From the NCBI GenBank assembly GCA_002077045.2, contig KZ111179.1:132004-196003 (forward strand): DNA of 64,000 nt, written 5' to 3'. Below, one piece after another: positions 32,001 through 41,431 of the stretch (positions are counted from its first letter, which is position 1; each line of letters begins with the position of its first letter). Both the position numbers and the translations under genes were made by a program. Source of the DNA: Rachicladosporium sp. CCFEE 5018 (Eukaryota; Ascomycota; Dothideomycetes; Cladosporiales; Cladosporiaceae). Under the pieces are notes generated by a model. The model was not told where the DNA came from, ran no database searches, and worked only from the letters and a program-made list of their open reading frames with translations.

Positions 32001-33388
32001 GGACGGAGCGAGGAGTTTTCGACTGTCGGATCGGGCCTGGCCGTAGCTGGCTGATTTGAGGCTGAATGCGTAAGCTGCTGCCTAGATCGAGGCCGGGGAC
32101 TTGTTGCGACGTCTGGCGGAGCGATTTGTGCGGATGTCGGGGCGTTGTCAATGATGGCTACATTCATGCGATCCTCCTCAGCGTGTGCCGGTGACGCACT
32201 CGAGTGGCTGCTTCCTGCCTTTGGTAGTGGCGGGACATTTCCGCCGTCCGTCCTGCGAGAGGTCGGCGGAATTGGCCCAGCGTTGTTGACACCATCTGCC
32301 ATGCCAACGCCATCGTGATCAAGTGATGCAGGCTTTCGTCGGCGTGGGTTAACAGCCTGAGTGCCAAATGTATTTTGAGTGCCGGGCGTAAGCGCGGTAT
32401 CGTGGGAGAGCTTTCGGCGCTTTGAAGCCGGCTGGCATGGAGTTGTACCAGCGGATGCAGAGATCTGTACTGGCTTCGTTGGTAGCCTGGTCGTCTTTGT
32501 CAATAAATTAAGTAAGGGATTCCCGCTCGTGGCATCTTCAGAATCCTGATCAAGAGTCGTGTCGAAGTGACTCCCACTCTCTCGGTTAGTAATCAGAGGC
32601 TGTGACGATTGAGCCAAGTTGCTTCGCGCTGGGTGCGCGGGCCCTGTTGCGCTGCCGCTGCTTGATCGATGTGATTGCGAACGCGCAGCTTGGTCATCTG
32701 CTCCGGTGACGGAAATTCGGGGTCGACCGCCACCCGTAGCTGCGACGCCTGACGCAGTCCTATTCGTTGCAGCAGCAGCGCGACCGGCGAGAGGTACAGA
32801 ATGGTCATCGTCTTGCTCGGCTCGGATCCGGGTGATCTCTTCCAACAATTGCTGGACTTTGGGCCGCTGAATGACTGGCTTGGGATCGCCCAGGGTTTTG
32901 CGATACTTGCCAACGTACTCCAGTTGCTCGATCCGAAGTTGAATCCGCTCGTCGGAAGGTCCGAAAGGGGTGCTGATGACACTGAGTTTTTGGCAGCATA
33001 TGAGATCGCCTTGAGATGGTTCTTGGCCCGCCTCCAGTCCAGCCTCATAGGCTGACCAGGCCTCTGATGTCAGTGTAGCCCTGACTTGGGTTTGCCCATC
33101 CGAGACCAGGCATTGTTCGACTTTGGATATGTAAGCCTACTGCTGTCAGTATATGCGTGAAGCGGAGAGACCTGATGGTATGCTCACTCTAACGATCTGT
33201 AATTCCGACTGCGACTCGAGATCAGATCGATGGACCGAGCTTCGAAAATTGCTACCATCGTCGCTGAGCCGTCCAACGGCGACAATGCGTGGGGTACCTG
33301 GCTCGTGTTTAACTTTCGATTTCCACACGACGACTTCGTCCAGTTCTGCCTCAATCAACTCGCCCAGCCAAGGATGTCGCAAAGCCAT
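29072..33388 (-). CDS. TPZ1: TPP1/Tpz1-like shelterin subunit (telomere protection)
   Basis: Probable TPP1/Tpz1 homologue, which in other organisms bridges Pot1 to other shelterin proteins and recruits telomerase. Three exons can be joined in phase. Exon 1 is 33388-33188. Intron 1 is 33187-33137 (phase 0, GTGAGC donor, CTGAC branch site). Exon 2 is 33136-29970. Intron 2 is 29969-29760 (210 bp, phase 2, GTGAGT donor, TTACGCAG acceptor). Exon 3 is 29759-29072. The product is 1351 residues. The N-terminal 170 residues look like the TPP1 OB-fold region: RHPWLGELIEAEL, YISKVEQCLVSDG, QVRATLTSEAWSAYEAG, ICCQKLSVISTPFGPSDERI, RIEQLEYVGKYRKTLGDP. About 900 residues of Ser/Pro/Arg-rich disorder follow. 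Exon 3 ends with an ordered part: ILPWLAKYRKYYPQDPVTAE, EFARAWHAIKPGGAFAR and KLDVLSWGFGK. The assignment rests on remembered family pattern and needs a profile search; it could be a distant paralogue. Confidence 0.68.
29760..29969 (-). other. Intron 2 of the TPP1/Tpz1-like gene
   Basis: GTGAGT donor at 29969 and GCAG acceptor at 29760 on the minus strand. Without removal the frame stops at 29966 (TGG-TGA). Splicing joins TG to G and opens a further 228 codons with coding-like composition, so the apparent stop is intronic. At 210 bp it is longer than other introns here. Confidence 0.7.
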
Positions 33389-33933
33389 TACATCCTAGAC
33401 GGCCTACCGGAAGAGAAGGCGCGGATGCAACACGGGTAAGATACTCGTGTCATTTCCGGTTGTCTGCAGAGCAGGTGACTGTCGCGAGTGATGGAGTGGC
33501 AGTCATGCTCTCATGTCATGGAGCCTCGGTGCGAGTGAGGTGTGATCGGTTCGCACGCAGGTTTCCGATGGTCAGTATATCGGACGGCGACTTTCGGTAG
33601 TCACTCGGACGCGAAGTCGCAGCACGCGTAAAGTGACTTCCTGACAAGCTTCACGGCATGCTTCCGTCCCGCTCTCGCCCCGCCAGACCCCTGCTGTCCA
33701 TCATACCTACGCCATGCAGTGCTCCACAACCGTAGCATTTCGCGTCGTTTGGACCGTGTATTGCACTTCTTGAACAGCATAGGCGATAGTCTAGCTAAGC
33801 ACACTTCTATCGTAGCATCCAGCCTCTTTGACTCTCCATAAAGCAGTCATCATCGCCCAAGGAAACGCATCGAGCGTCGTACAGCAATCCATAACAACAC
33901 GCACTATGCAAAGAATCACATCTCCCGTGGACG
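33389..33933. promoter_or_regulatory. Divergent promoter region between the shelterin gene and FAB1
   Basis: About 545 bp between two divergent start codons. No gene fits. An out-of-frame ATG at 33906 in the FAB1 leader opens a short frame that overlaps the FAB1 start. Confidence 0.45.
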
Positions 33934-36900
33934 ATGGCACCGGAACCGCCCTCTCCGTCCGCATCGTCGATTCTGCTACCTCTTCTAGGCGGAACCAGCC
34001 CACGTCGAAGCTCACTCGTCTCCATAACGTCCCGCAAAGAGATCGATAAAGATGCATTATCTCAGACACTGGACCACATACATATCACCGCCTCTAAATC
34101 CGAGACTCTGACCTCGTTCCACGACTACGATGGAAGAGCGCCAGGCAGTAAGTCAGGCCCGAAGGACTTGGTCAGTAACGGCGTGAGCGGCTTGTATAAT
34201 AGGCTGAAACAAAGTGTTGGAGGAGGGAGCCCCGTCAAGGAGAATAAGCAACGACCTAACAGTTCGTCCTCGGTCTCTACCACGCAATCTACAGCTCCCG
34301 TCATGAGTGCAGTACCTTTAGATCGTGGCGACGGGAGGCTTGCTCGTGGCTCGAAGCCGCAACAGATCGCGAAACCCGCGAACGTCCCATCCGCCGTGAC
34401 CGAGGCCAAAGTGAAGTCACCGCTTACGCCAGCTTTTGAAGCAATGGCTCAAGACATAGTGCCGTCGTCAAAGGGTAATGCACCAGATCGTGCTGATACA
34501 CAGCAGCCACTTGCAGCGCAAAGGGACGGTGGTGGCGCTAGTGCTGATGAGACCACTTCAGGTGACGTCCGGCTGTCACAGGACCTAGCAGCAAGTAGCG
34601 ATCGAGATCGTGTTCGAGATGCTGTGCTCAACGATGATCGTAGTGAAAGCGCTACGCATGCATTGGCAAGGGTCTTATCCCACCATGAGCCTCAGAGTGC
34701 TCAGGTAAAGACCTCCATTCCTGGCATGTTGTTCACGTCGGATGTCGATCGAGATGGGAATGTAAGCGACAAGCCCGATGAATCGAACGGCGGAGTACCA
34801 AACACGCTTTCGGTGACGAATGCTTTCAGTGCGAATGAACGCAGACCACCAATGATAAGGGTGGGCGTGTCTCACCTACCTGGATTCGATCCATCTCGGA
34901 CGCCGTCACCAAGTAGAGTGCCTGACGTCAGCTCTTCAAACAGCTCCCAGATCGAACGAAGCGCACCCAGTCTGGAGCCATCCGCAAATCTGAACACTGG
35001 ACTGCAGCGGAAGAGGACTGGCCCGAAATCGCACGCAGCGCCAAATGGAGTGCAGCCGATAGTACCTGCCAATCTTAGAAGGAGAGTCATCAGCAAGGAG
35101 TTCTGGATGAAGGACATAAACGCGAAGGTTTGCTTTAATTGCGGTGAAGGCTTCTCGACATTCCGTCGTAAGCACCATTGCCGGACGTGTGGCCAAATAT
35201 TTGACGCCAAGTGCACAAGTCTTGTCGAAGGTCGTCCATTCGGCCAGCCTGGCACACTGCGACTGTGCAAGCCATGTGAAGAGATTATACTTGGTGATGC
35301 CGATGACGACTCCTCGGAGTTGTCAGAAGACGGCAATGAGTCGATGAGAACACCGATAGCGCGACGATCAGCGATGACAGAGGGGATGTCGCCGACTCAA
35401 CTCGACGGCATGACACACAGCCTTCCAGATGGGAAAGGTATGGCCACTCCTTCCATCGGCATTCCGGCGTCACGTCGCAATAGAGAAGCCAAGCGGAGAT
35501 CGGCTGTCATTGAGTTCGATACCCACCCTTCGCTTGCCCGGCCCAGTTCATCACGATCGCTAATGTCTTTGGCTGCGAGACCACGATCGTCAAGCCACCG
35601 ACGCCACAACTCTCGCCATCAGTTGATGCGGGCTAATGACGACCGCGCTCCCTTCCATCAAGATGCTGCAGGTGACCCAGAAAAGCGCGCACCTCTTCCA
35701 GCATTTCACAACGACAACATCATAGACCCAGATCTCGCACCATACCTTTCCGACGAAGATTCAGAAGGCGAAGGTGAGCCGCAAAGCTTGTTCGCCGCCA
35801 TGGCTTCGGACGGACGCGGCACGTCACCTGCTGATAATGATAAGCACGGTCTTGGTGGCTTCTTCGCAGCAGCTGTCAGGAGAAGCAAGAGCAAGCTTGG
35901 CGATCGAGGTACTGCTACCTCGAGCGTCAAAGGCATCCGCGATGATGACAATGCCAGTGTGTCAAACAAGCATGGGCCGCGTTTGCACAAGAGGCGCAAC
36001 CCGAGCATCAGCAGTATCAACATGCAACGCCCGTCTCCGCGTCATAGCAGGAGCAAGACCCTTTTGCGTACCATGGAGCATGAGCCTCAAGAAGATCCGC
36101 CACCGTCGCCCATTCACGGTCCTAGCTCAATTGGTTCCCGCTTTGTACGTAGCTCAGCTATGCATGGCAAGGGAGCACCGCCAGTAGAGCTCAATCAAGC
36201 CAGCCTGGACCATGTCCGTAAGCTGCTGGGCCAGTTACTCCACGACGCCAAAGTGCACAACGCTTCAGCATGGCAACAAGCTCTGGTCCCTGTGCTGCTG
36301 CAGTGCACGGATGATGTCGAGCCTGACGTTCAGCGCGGCGATGACATGGATATTCGGCACTACATCAAGTTGAAGAAGATTGCTGGCGGACGAACCGGGG
36401 ATACTAGTTATGTCTCCGGAGTCGTCTTTAGCAAGAACATCGCATTGAAAAGCATGGCGAGGTCTATCGCCCAGCCGCGCATCGCCATTGTAACCTTTGC
36501 CATTGAGTACGCGCGACATCAGGCACACTTCATGAGCCTTGAGCCGGTGATCGCACAAGAGCGAGAGTACCTCCATGTCCTCGTTGGTCGCATCGCCGCT
36601 CTACACCCGCAGCTTCTACTTGTGCAACGCAATGTCTCTGGACTAGCACTTGAGCTCCTGGAAAAGGCCGGTATCACTGTAGCGTTCAACATTAAAGAGT
36701 CGGTTCTGGCCGCTGTCGCTCGCATGACACAGACGACGATGATTCGATCAGTCGATAAGCTGGCGATCAATCCATCTCACCTCGGGCGATGCGAAAGTTT
36801 CGACGTGAAGACCTACGTGCACCAAGGACTACGCAAGTCCTACATAGTGCTGTCCGGGTGTTCCCCTGATCTCGGCTGCACGATCGTTCTGCGTGGTGCT

Positions 36901-39900
36901 GACATAAAGGTCTTGCGCACAGTGAAAAGAATCGCTGAGTTCATGTGCTTCGTAGTCTACAATTTGAAGCTAGAGACGTATCTGATGCGAGATCAGTTCG
37001 TTTCGGTGCCGGCTACTCGACCACAACAGCTCGAAGATGCGAACAGGGCGGGCATTGGTCACGCAGCAGACGACCAGATTAAGCATATCACAAACGGACA
37101 TGACTTGTCTGAAGCACAGGCTGACGACAGCGTACCCTCAAAGTACGGCAAAATTGAGCAAGAGACGCGATCACGCATCTTATCCGCCTCGCCTTTCGTA
37201 GTATTTATGCAGCCGATTATGCTCACTCAGCTGCGCGACCACGAGGCGAAGCTAGCTTACTCCAAGAAGCTGAGAGATCACTACGGCTCCGCACTCGAGG
37301 CCATGGACAATGCCACCAGCACTGACGTTCTGGACGAGCGCTTCGAGCTTGTGAAGCCGGAGATGGTACACGCCGCTGAGATCGACAACCAGTCAAGAGC
37401 TGTGCGCGAGTACTTGCATGCCGTGCATAGTGCTCAATTTGACCGCACAATGGCCACGTACGAGACTCAACGGAAGCTCTGGGAGACGTTCACATCGACC
37501 GTGATCAATCCCTACGACCCGTATGCTCACCAGACTATCGTTATGCTACACTCAACGGTATCTAGCTTGACTTCAGCACCGTGCATAGGGCCTGACTTGC
37601 TTGGTCTTGGCTTCTACGCAGGCTACAACAAAACTCAGCCGACATTTGAGGAGGACTGTACTATCGGACAGTATGTCGAGGACCTCTGTCTTACCGCGGG
37701 GCAGACCTGCAAAGTGTGTGAGCGAAAAACGTACGATCATCATCGACAGTATGTGCATGGCTACGGACAGCTATCAATCTCAGTGCAGCGCCAGCCCGCG
37801 AGGCTTCGAGGGTACAGCAACAGTATACTCATGTGGTCGACTTGTCGTATCTGTCAAGCTGAAACGACCATCGTGCAGATGTCTGAGAACACTTGGAAGT
37901 ACTCATTCGCGAAATACCTTGAGCTCTCCTTCTGGAGCAGCCCACTGCATCCGCGTGCTGGTGTATGCAACCATGACATCCACAAAGACTTCTTTCGATG
38001 CTTCGGCTTCCAGGACTTGATGGTACGGGTCCAGTACGATGCAATCGATATCTACGACGTTGTCGTGCCGAAGCCAATCATCACCTGGAAAGTGGAGGAG
38101 GATCTGACGGTCAAGAATGAACAGTACACATACTTTGAAGCACGGCTAACAGCCTTCGTGGACTCCATTCGGAAGCGTCTCAGCTCCATCAACGTCGATA
38201 CACTTGACGAGAAGCAGATGATGGAAGCGCTAGAGATGATTGAGAAACTCCGCAAGCGTGCTGAAGATGACCATCGAGACCTTCTGCTGAAACTCCAGAC
38301 CAAGTACGGCGCCTCGCGTTACTATGAGCTCATCCCACTGAATCGAGCACTACGATACATGGACGAGAAAGCTATCGCCTGGGACCAAGCCTTCAACGAC
38401 TTTGAACGCGACTACTTTCCATCCGAGAACGACATTCGCAAGCTCGCAGCAGCACAGCTGAAAGAGATGTTCTATGGCTCGCACTCCTCTGCCGATAGTG
38501 TTGCGAGTGATGTAAGTGACAACGAGGGCACGGAAATGACTGCGATGCCTGCTAAATCGCTCGGCCAACGCGTGGCTGACGAAGAGGTACACGACGAGAA
38601 AGCGCATGGTGCGATGACATCAGTCGCTCAGGAACATAGACCGAGCCTGGACGACGGCGAAGGTCATGTACATGTCGATGAGGAGCCGTCGGCTCTGATC
38701 GGAGCTCAGCTCACGCGCAAGCTATCACCCAGAGAAGAGCAAGAACAGGCGGTCGACCGGAATGAAGTTAGGCACCTGGATCTCGCAGTCGCTGCTCGCT
38801 CTCCTGAAGATGATAGCTCCGATGCTCGACATGAGCTAGAAGAGCAGCTCGCTGAATCCACGATCTCCGAGAGTAGTGAAAGTACCCCACAGGAGTCATT
38901 CGCTACTCAGCCGAAACCTCTAAGTACTGGTCTACTGCAGCGGATCGAGCAGATCCGTAGCAACAGGGTCAGTGACCTGGAGTCTACGGAACCCCCAGAA
39001 TCGAAGATCCCACGGCTGGTAGAGCTCAAGAAGCGAGATGCGCCTATTACTGGATCTGTCCCACCACTCATACGCGCGCAATCACAGCCTGCCCATGTTC
39101 CACGCCGCAATCTTGCACCACCTAACGAGCATTCAGACGTGATCCCCAGTCCCTCACCAGCTGTAGAGAACCAGTCACTGGAGCGTAGGCTTGGCGATAG
39201 GCTAAATCAGCTTGGGAAGGTTGGTAAGATGCCACCTTCATTGATCCCGCGATCCATTCCGACGAAAGAACACTCTGTCCCAAGCAGCGTGTCTGCTCTC
39301 GCGAAACACTTCGAGCAGATGTCACGCGAGTTCGAAAAGGAGCGTCTCAAGGAGCGGAGACAGAGGGCGGCGAAGAGTCGACAAGCTCGAGCGAATCCTC
39401 TAGCTAGTAGTAGGCCTGTGGTCGAGGTGTACGAGTCGGCAACTGATGCCGTTGGTGAGCGTGCGACCTTTGGCGAGGACATGCGGGCAGATGCGGCAGC
39501 TGGAAGCACACAGCCTGTCTCCGTCATCGACCATGCTGTGGCTTCAGAGGAGCTCCAACCAAGCGATGCGATGCAAAGTAGCAATGAGATCATGCCTACA
39601 GCAACGTCTGGCGAAGACCCTGTCACCACCGACACCGATAACGAGAGCATCGACGCTACCGACACCACTACAAGATCCCGCGACACCTCAGATCCGCCGT
39701 CGCACATCTCTGGGTCCACGCTCATCTCACCATCAGCCCAGGAGCTTGAGTTCCCGGCAGGTATTGACATCCCAGAGCACAAGAAGAACGTCTGGTTCAA
39801 GATGCTCGCAGACTTTTGGTCGAAGCGTTCGGCGTCAGGATGGACGAACTTAGAGTACCCACTGCACAACACTGAGCACGTCTTCGAAGATTCGGACATC

Positions 39901-41004
39901 ATTGTGCGCGAAGACGAACCTTCGTCGGTCATCGCGCTATCGCTGGCGTGCGCTGACTACCAGGTGAAGGTGAAGCAGTTCCGGAGCTCACCGAAGAAGG
40001 ACGCGCGCAAGCGGAAGGCGGCATCCAGGTCATATGACGAGGTGTCGCCACACGATGAAGAGCACGTGCGAGATATCGAAGCGTCCTTACTGAGCGACAC
40101 GGGGACTCACATGAAGTACACCTTCGCACATGGATCTGTCAAGGCTTCGTGCAAGATCTTTTATGCCGAGTCGTTCGATGCGCTACGGCGACGCTGCGGC
40201 GTGTCGACGCGCTTCGTCGAGTCATTGTCACGATGCCTCAAATTTGACAGCAAGGGCGGGAAAACTAAGTCGCTGTTTCTGAAAACGCTTGACAATCGCT
40301 TCATCATCAAGTCACTGCAGGAGGTGGAATTGAAGGCGTTTACGAAATTCGCACCTGACTACTTCGCCTTCATGTCATATACTCTCTTTCACGGCGTGCC
40401 TTCAGTCATAGCGAAGATGTTTGGCCTCTTTCAAGTCACCATCAAGAACCCGGCGACCGGCATGGACTTCTCTTACTACCTGCTTGTCATGGAGAACCTC
40501 TTCTACGAGCACACTCCCAATCGCCGCTTCGATCTCAAAGGCAGCATGCGGAATCGTAAGATCTCCCCGACGGGTCTGCCAGATGAAGTCCTCCTAGACG
40601 AAAACCTCGTCGAAACCATCTTCGAACGTCCCTTATTCATCCACGCCGGCTCCCACCGTCTCCTCCACGCCAGCGTCTGGAACGACACGCTCTGGCTCTG
40701 CAAGCAGAATGTTATGGACTACTCCTTGATGGCCGGTTTCGACGACGCCTCCAAAACGCTCGTAGTCGGTATCATCGACTGCATTCGGACGTACACGTGG
40801 GACAAGAAGCTCGAGAGTTGGATCAAGGATCGCGGCAAGAACAAGCCTACTATCACGAGTCCGAAGGACTATCGAAATCGGTTCAGGGTGAGTATGATGC
40901 AGTATGTGTTGCAGGCGCCGAATTGCTGGTTTCCGTTTTTGGGGCAGATTGGAGCGCCTAAGAGGCTTGGGGATGGGGGTGGATTGGACGAGGGCGGGGA
41001 GTAG
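33934..41004 (+). CDS. FAB1: Phosphatidylinositol-3-phosphate 5-kinase Fab1/PIKfyve
   Basis: Makes PI(3,5)P2 from PI3P on endosome and vacuole membranes, controlling vacuole size, acidification and multivesicular body sorting. Single exon of 2356 residues. Domain order is canonical. A disordered N-terminus starts at the ATG at 33934. The FYVE zinc finger (about residues 388-450) has FWMKDINAKVC, the RKHHCR PI3P pocket and CKPCEE. A TCP1/GroEL-like region (about 760-1080) with SYVSGVVFSKNIALK and GCTIVLRGAD follows. Next comes a cysteine-containing PIKfyve-specific segment (CKVCERKTYDHHRQYVHGYG and ILMWSTCRICQAET). After a long acidic linker, the C-terminal PIP-kinase domain (about 2040-2345) has FLKTLDNRFIIKSL, RRFDLKGSMRNR, MDYSLMAGFD and the activation-loop-adjacent IDCIRTYTWDKKLE. 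The scaffold partners Vac14 and Fig4 are not in the window. Confidence 0.96.
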   Translation: MAPEPPSPSASSILLPLLGGTSPRRSSLVSITSRKEIDKDALSQTLDHIHITASKSETLTSFHDYDGRAPGSKSGPKDLVSNGVSGLYNRLKQSVGGGSPVKENKQRPNSSSSVSTTQSTAPVMSAVPLDRGDGRLARGSKPQQIAKPANVPSAVTEAKVKSPLTPAFEAMAQDIVPSSKGNAPDRADTQQPLAAQRDGGGASADETTSGDVRLSQDLAASSDRDRVRDAVLNDDRSESATHALARVLSHHEPQSAQVKTSIPGMLFTSDVDRDGNVSDKPDESNGGVPNTLSVTNAFSANERRPPMIRVGVSHLPGFDPSRTPSPSRVPDVSSSNSSQIERSAPSLEPSANLNTGLQRKRTGPKSHAAPNGVQPIVPANLRRRVISKEFWMKDINAKVCFNCGEGFSTFRRKHHCRTCGQIFDAKCTSLVEGRPFGQPGTLRLCKPCEEIILGDADDDSSELSEDGNESMRTPIARRSAMTEGMSPTQLDGMTHSLPDGKGMATPSIGIPASRRNREAKRRSAVIEFDTHPSLARPSSSRSLMSLAARPRSSSHRRHNSRHQLMRANDDRAPFHQDAAGDPEKRAPLPAFHNDNIIDPDLAPYLSDEDSEGEGEPQSLFAAMASDGRGTSPADNDKHGLGGFFAAAVRRSKSKLGDRGTATSSVKGIRDDDNASVSNKHGPRLHKRRNPSISSINMQRPSPRHSRSKTLLRTMEHEPQEDPPPSPIHGPSSIGSRFVRSSAMHGKGAPPVELNQASLDHVRKLLGQLLHDAKVHNASAWQQALVPVLLQCTDDVEPDVQRGDDMDIRHYIKLKKIAGGRTGDTSYVSGVVFSKNIALKSMARSIAQPRIAIVTFAIEYARHQAHFMSLEPVIAQEREYLHVLVGRIAALHPQLLLVQRNVSGLALELLEKAGITVAFNIKESVLAAVARMTQTTMIRSVDKLAINPSHLGRCESFDVKTYVHQGLRKSYIVLSGCSPDLGCTIVLRGADIKVLRTVKRIAEFMCFVVYNLKLETYLMRDQFVSVPATRPQQLEDANRAGIGHAADDQIKHITNGHDLSEAQADDSVPSKYGKIEQETRSRILSASPFVVFMQPIMLTQLRDHEAKLAYSKKLRDHYGSALEAMDNATSTDVLDERFELVKPEMVHAAEIDNQSRAVREYLHAVHSAQFDRTMATYETQRKLWETFTSTVINPYDPYAHQTIVMLHSTVSSLTSAPCIGPDLLGLGFYAGYNKTQPTFEEDCTIGQYVEDLCLTAGQTCKVCERKTYDHHRQYVHGYGQLSISVQRQPARLRGYSNSILMWSTCRICQAETTIVQMSENTWKYSFAKYLELSFWSSPLHPRAGVCNHDIHKDFFRCFGFQDLMVRVQYDAIDIYDVVVPKPIITWKVEEDLTVKNEQYTYFEARLTAFVDSIRKRLSSINVDTLDEKQMMEALEMIEKLRKRAEDDHRDLLLKLQTKYGASRYYELIPLNRALRYMDEKAIAWDQAFNDFERDYFPSENDIRKLAAAQLKEMFYGSHSSADSVASDVSDNEGTEMTAMPAKSLGQRVADEEVHDEKAHGAMTSVAQEHRPSLDDGEGHVHVDEEPSALIGAQLTRKLSPREEQEQAVDRNEVRHLDLAVAARSPEDDSSDARHELEEQLAESTISESSESTPQESFATQPKPLSTGLLQRIEQIRSNRVSDLESTEPPESKIPRLVELKKRDAPITGSVPPLIRAQSQPAHVPRRNLAPPNEHSDVIPSPSPAVENQSLERRLGDRLNQLGKVGKMPPSLIPRSIPTKEHSVPSSVSALAKHFEQMSREFEKERLKERRQRAAKSRQARANPLASSRPVVEVYESATDAVGERATFGEDMRADAAAGSTQPVSVIDHAVASEELQPSDAMQSSNEIMPTATSGEDPVTTDTDNESIDATDTTTRSRDTSDPPSHISGSTLISPSAQELEFPAGIDIPEHKKNVWFKMLADFWSKRSASGWTNLEYPLHNTEHVFEDSDIIVREDEPSSVIALSLACADYQVKVKQFRSSPKKDARKRKAASRSYDEVSPHDEEHVRDIEASLLSDTGTHMKYTFAHGSVKASCKIFYAESFDALRRRCGVSTRFVESLSRCLKFDSKGGKTKSLFLKTLDNRFIIKSLQEVELKAFTKFAPDYFAFMSYTLFHGVPSVIAKMFGLFQVTIKNPATGMDFSYYLLVMENLFYEHTPNRRFDLKGSMRNRKISPTGLPDEVLLDENLVETIFERPLFIHAGSHRLLHASVWNDTLWLCKQNVMDYSLMAGFDDASKTLVVGIIDCIRTYTWDKKLESWIKDRGKNKPTITSPKDYRNRFRVSMMQYVLQAPNCWFPFLGQIGAPKRLGDGGGLDEGGE

Positions 41005-41431
41005 TATTGCCCTGCTGGCATTGGGGGGACGGTGTTCTGGAAGGATGTGAAGTGGGGAGATTGAGGGATTGTTTGATCGATATATTGATTGCGTTCTAGC
41101 GAGGGCGAGAGGATTTGGCATAGCGCGGACTGTCTCTTGGGTATGGCATTTCCGAGGGAGGGGTTCATGATGGACGATTCTTATGAGCTATAACGGTCTA
41201 GCTGCATTGAAGCATTGCATTTGCGTTCAAATGACCCACCAGATCGACGCTGTGTTTCATATAGTCCCCGCGTCTGCAGATCAGGGTTCAAGGTTTCAGA
41301 TTGTGTACCTGCATCATCCATGTCTAGTGCGACGTTTTGATTACGCACTAGCAAGCTCTCTCGTGCTAGGCAAAGGCTTCGCCCAGGTTAGCATGCCATA
41401 GTCGCCCAGTAGCGCCTCGGATCTCGACAAG
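41005..41431. other. Intergenic spacer FAB1-AFI1
   Basis: 427 bp between tandem plus-strand genes, holding the FAB1 3' UTR and AFI1 promoter; nothing else visible. Confidence 0.4.

Noticed and set aside
39207..39932. Minus-strand frame of 241 codons inside FAB1
   Set aside because: Antisense to the disordered acidic linker of FAB1; Ser/Val-biased shadow.
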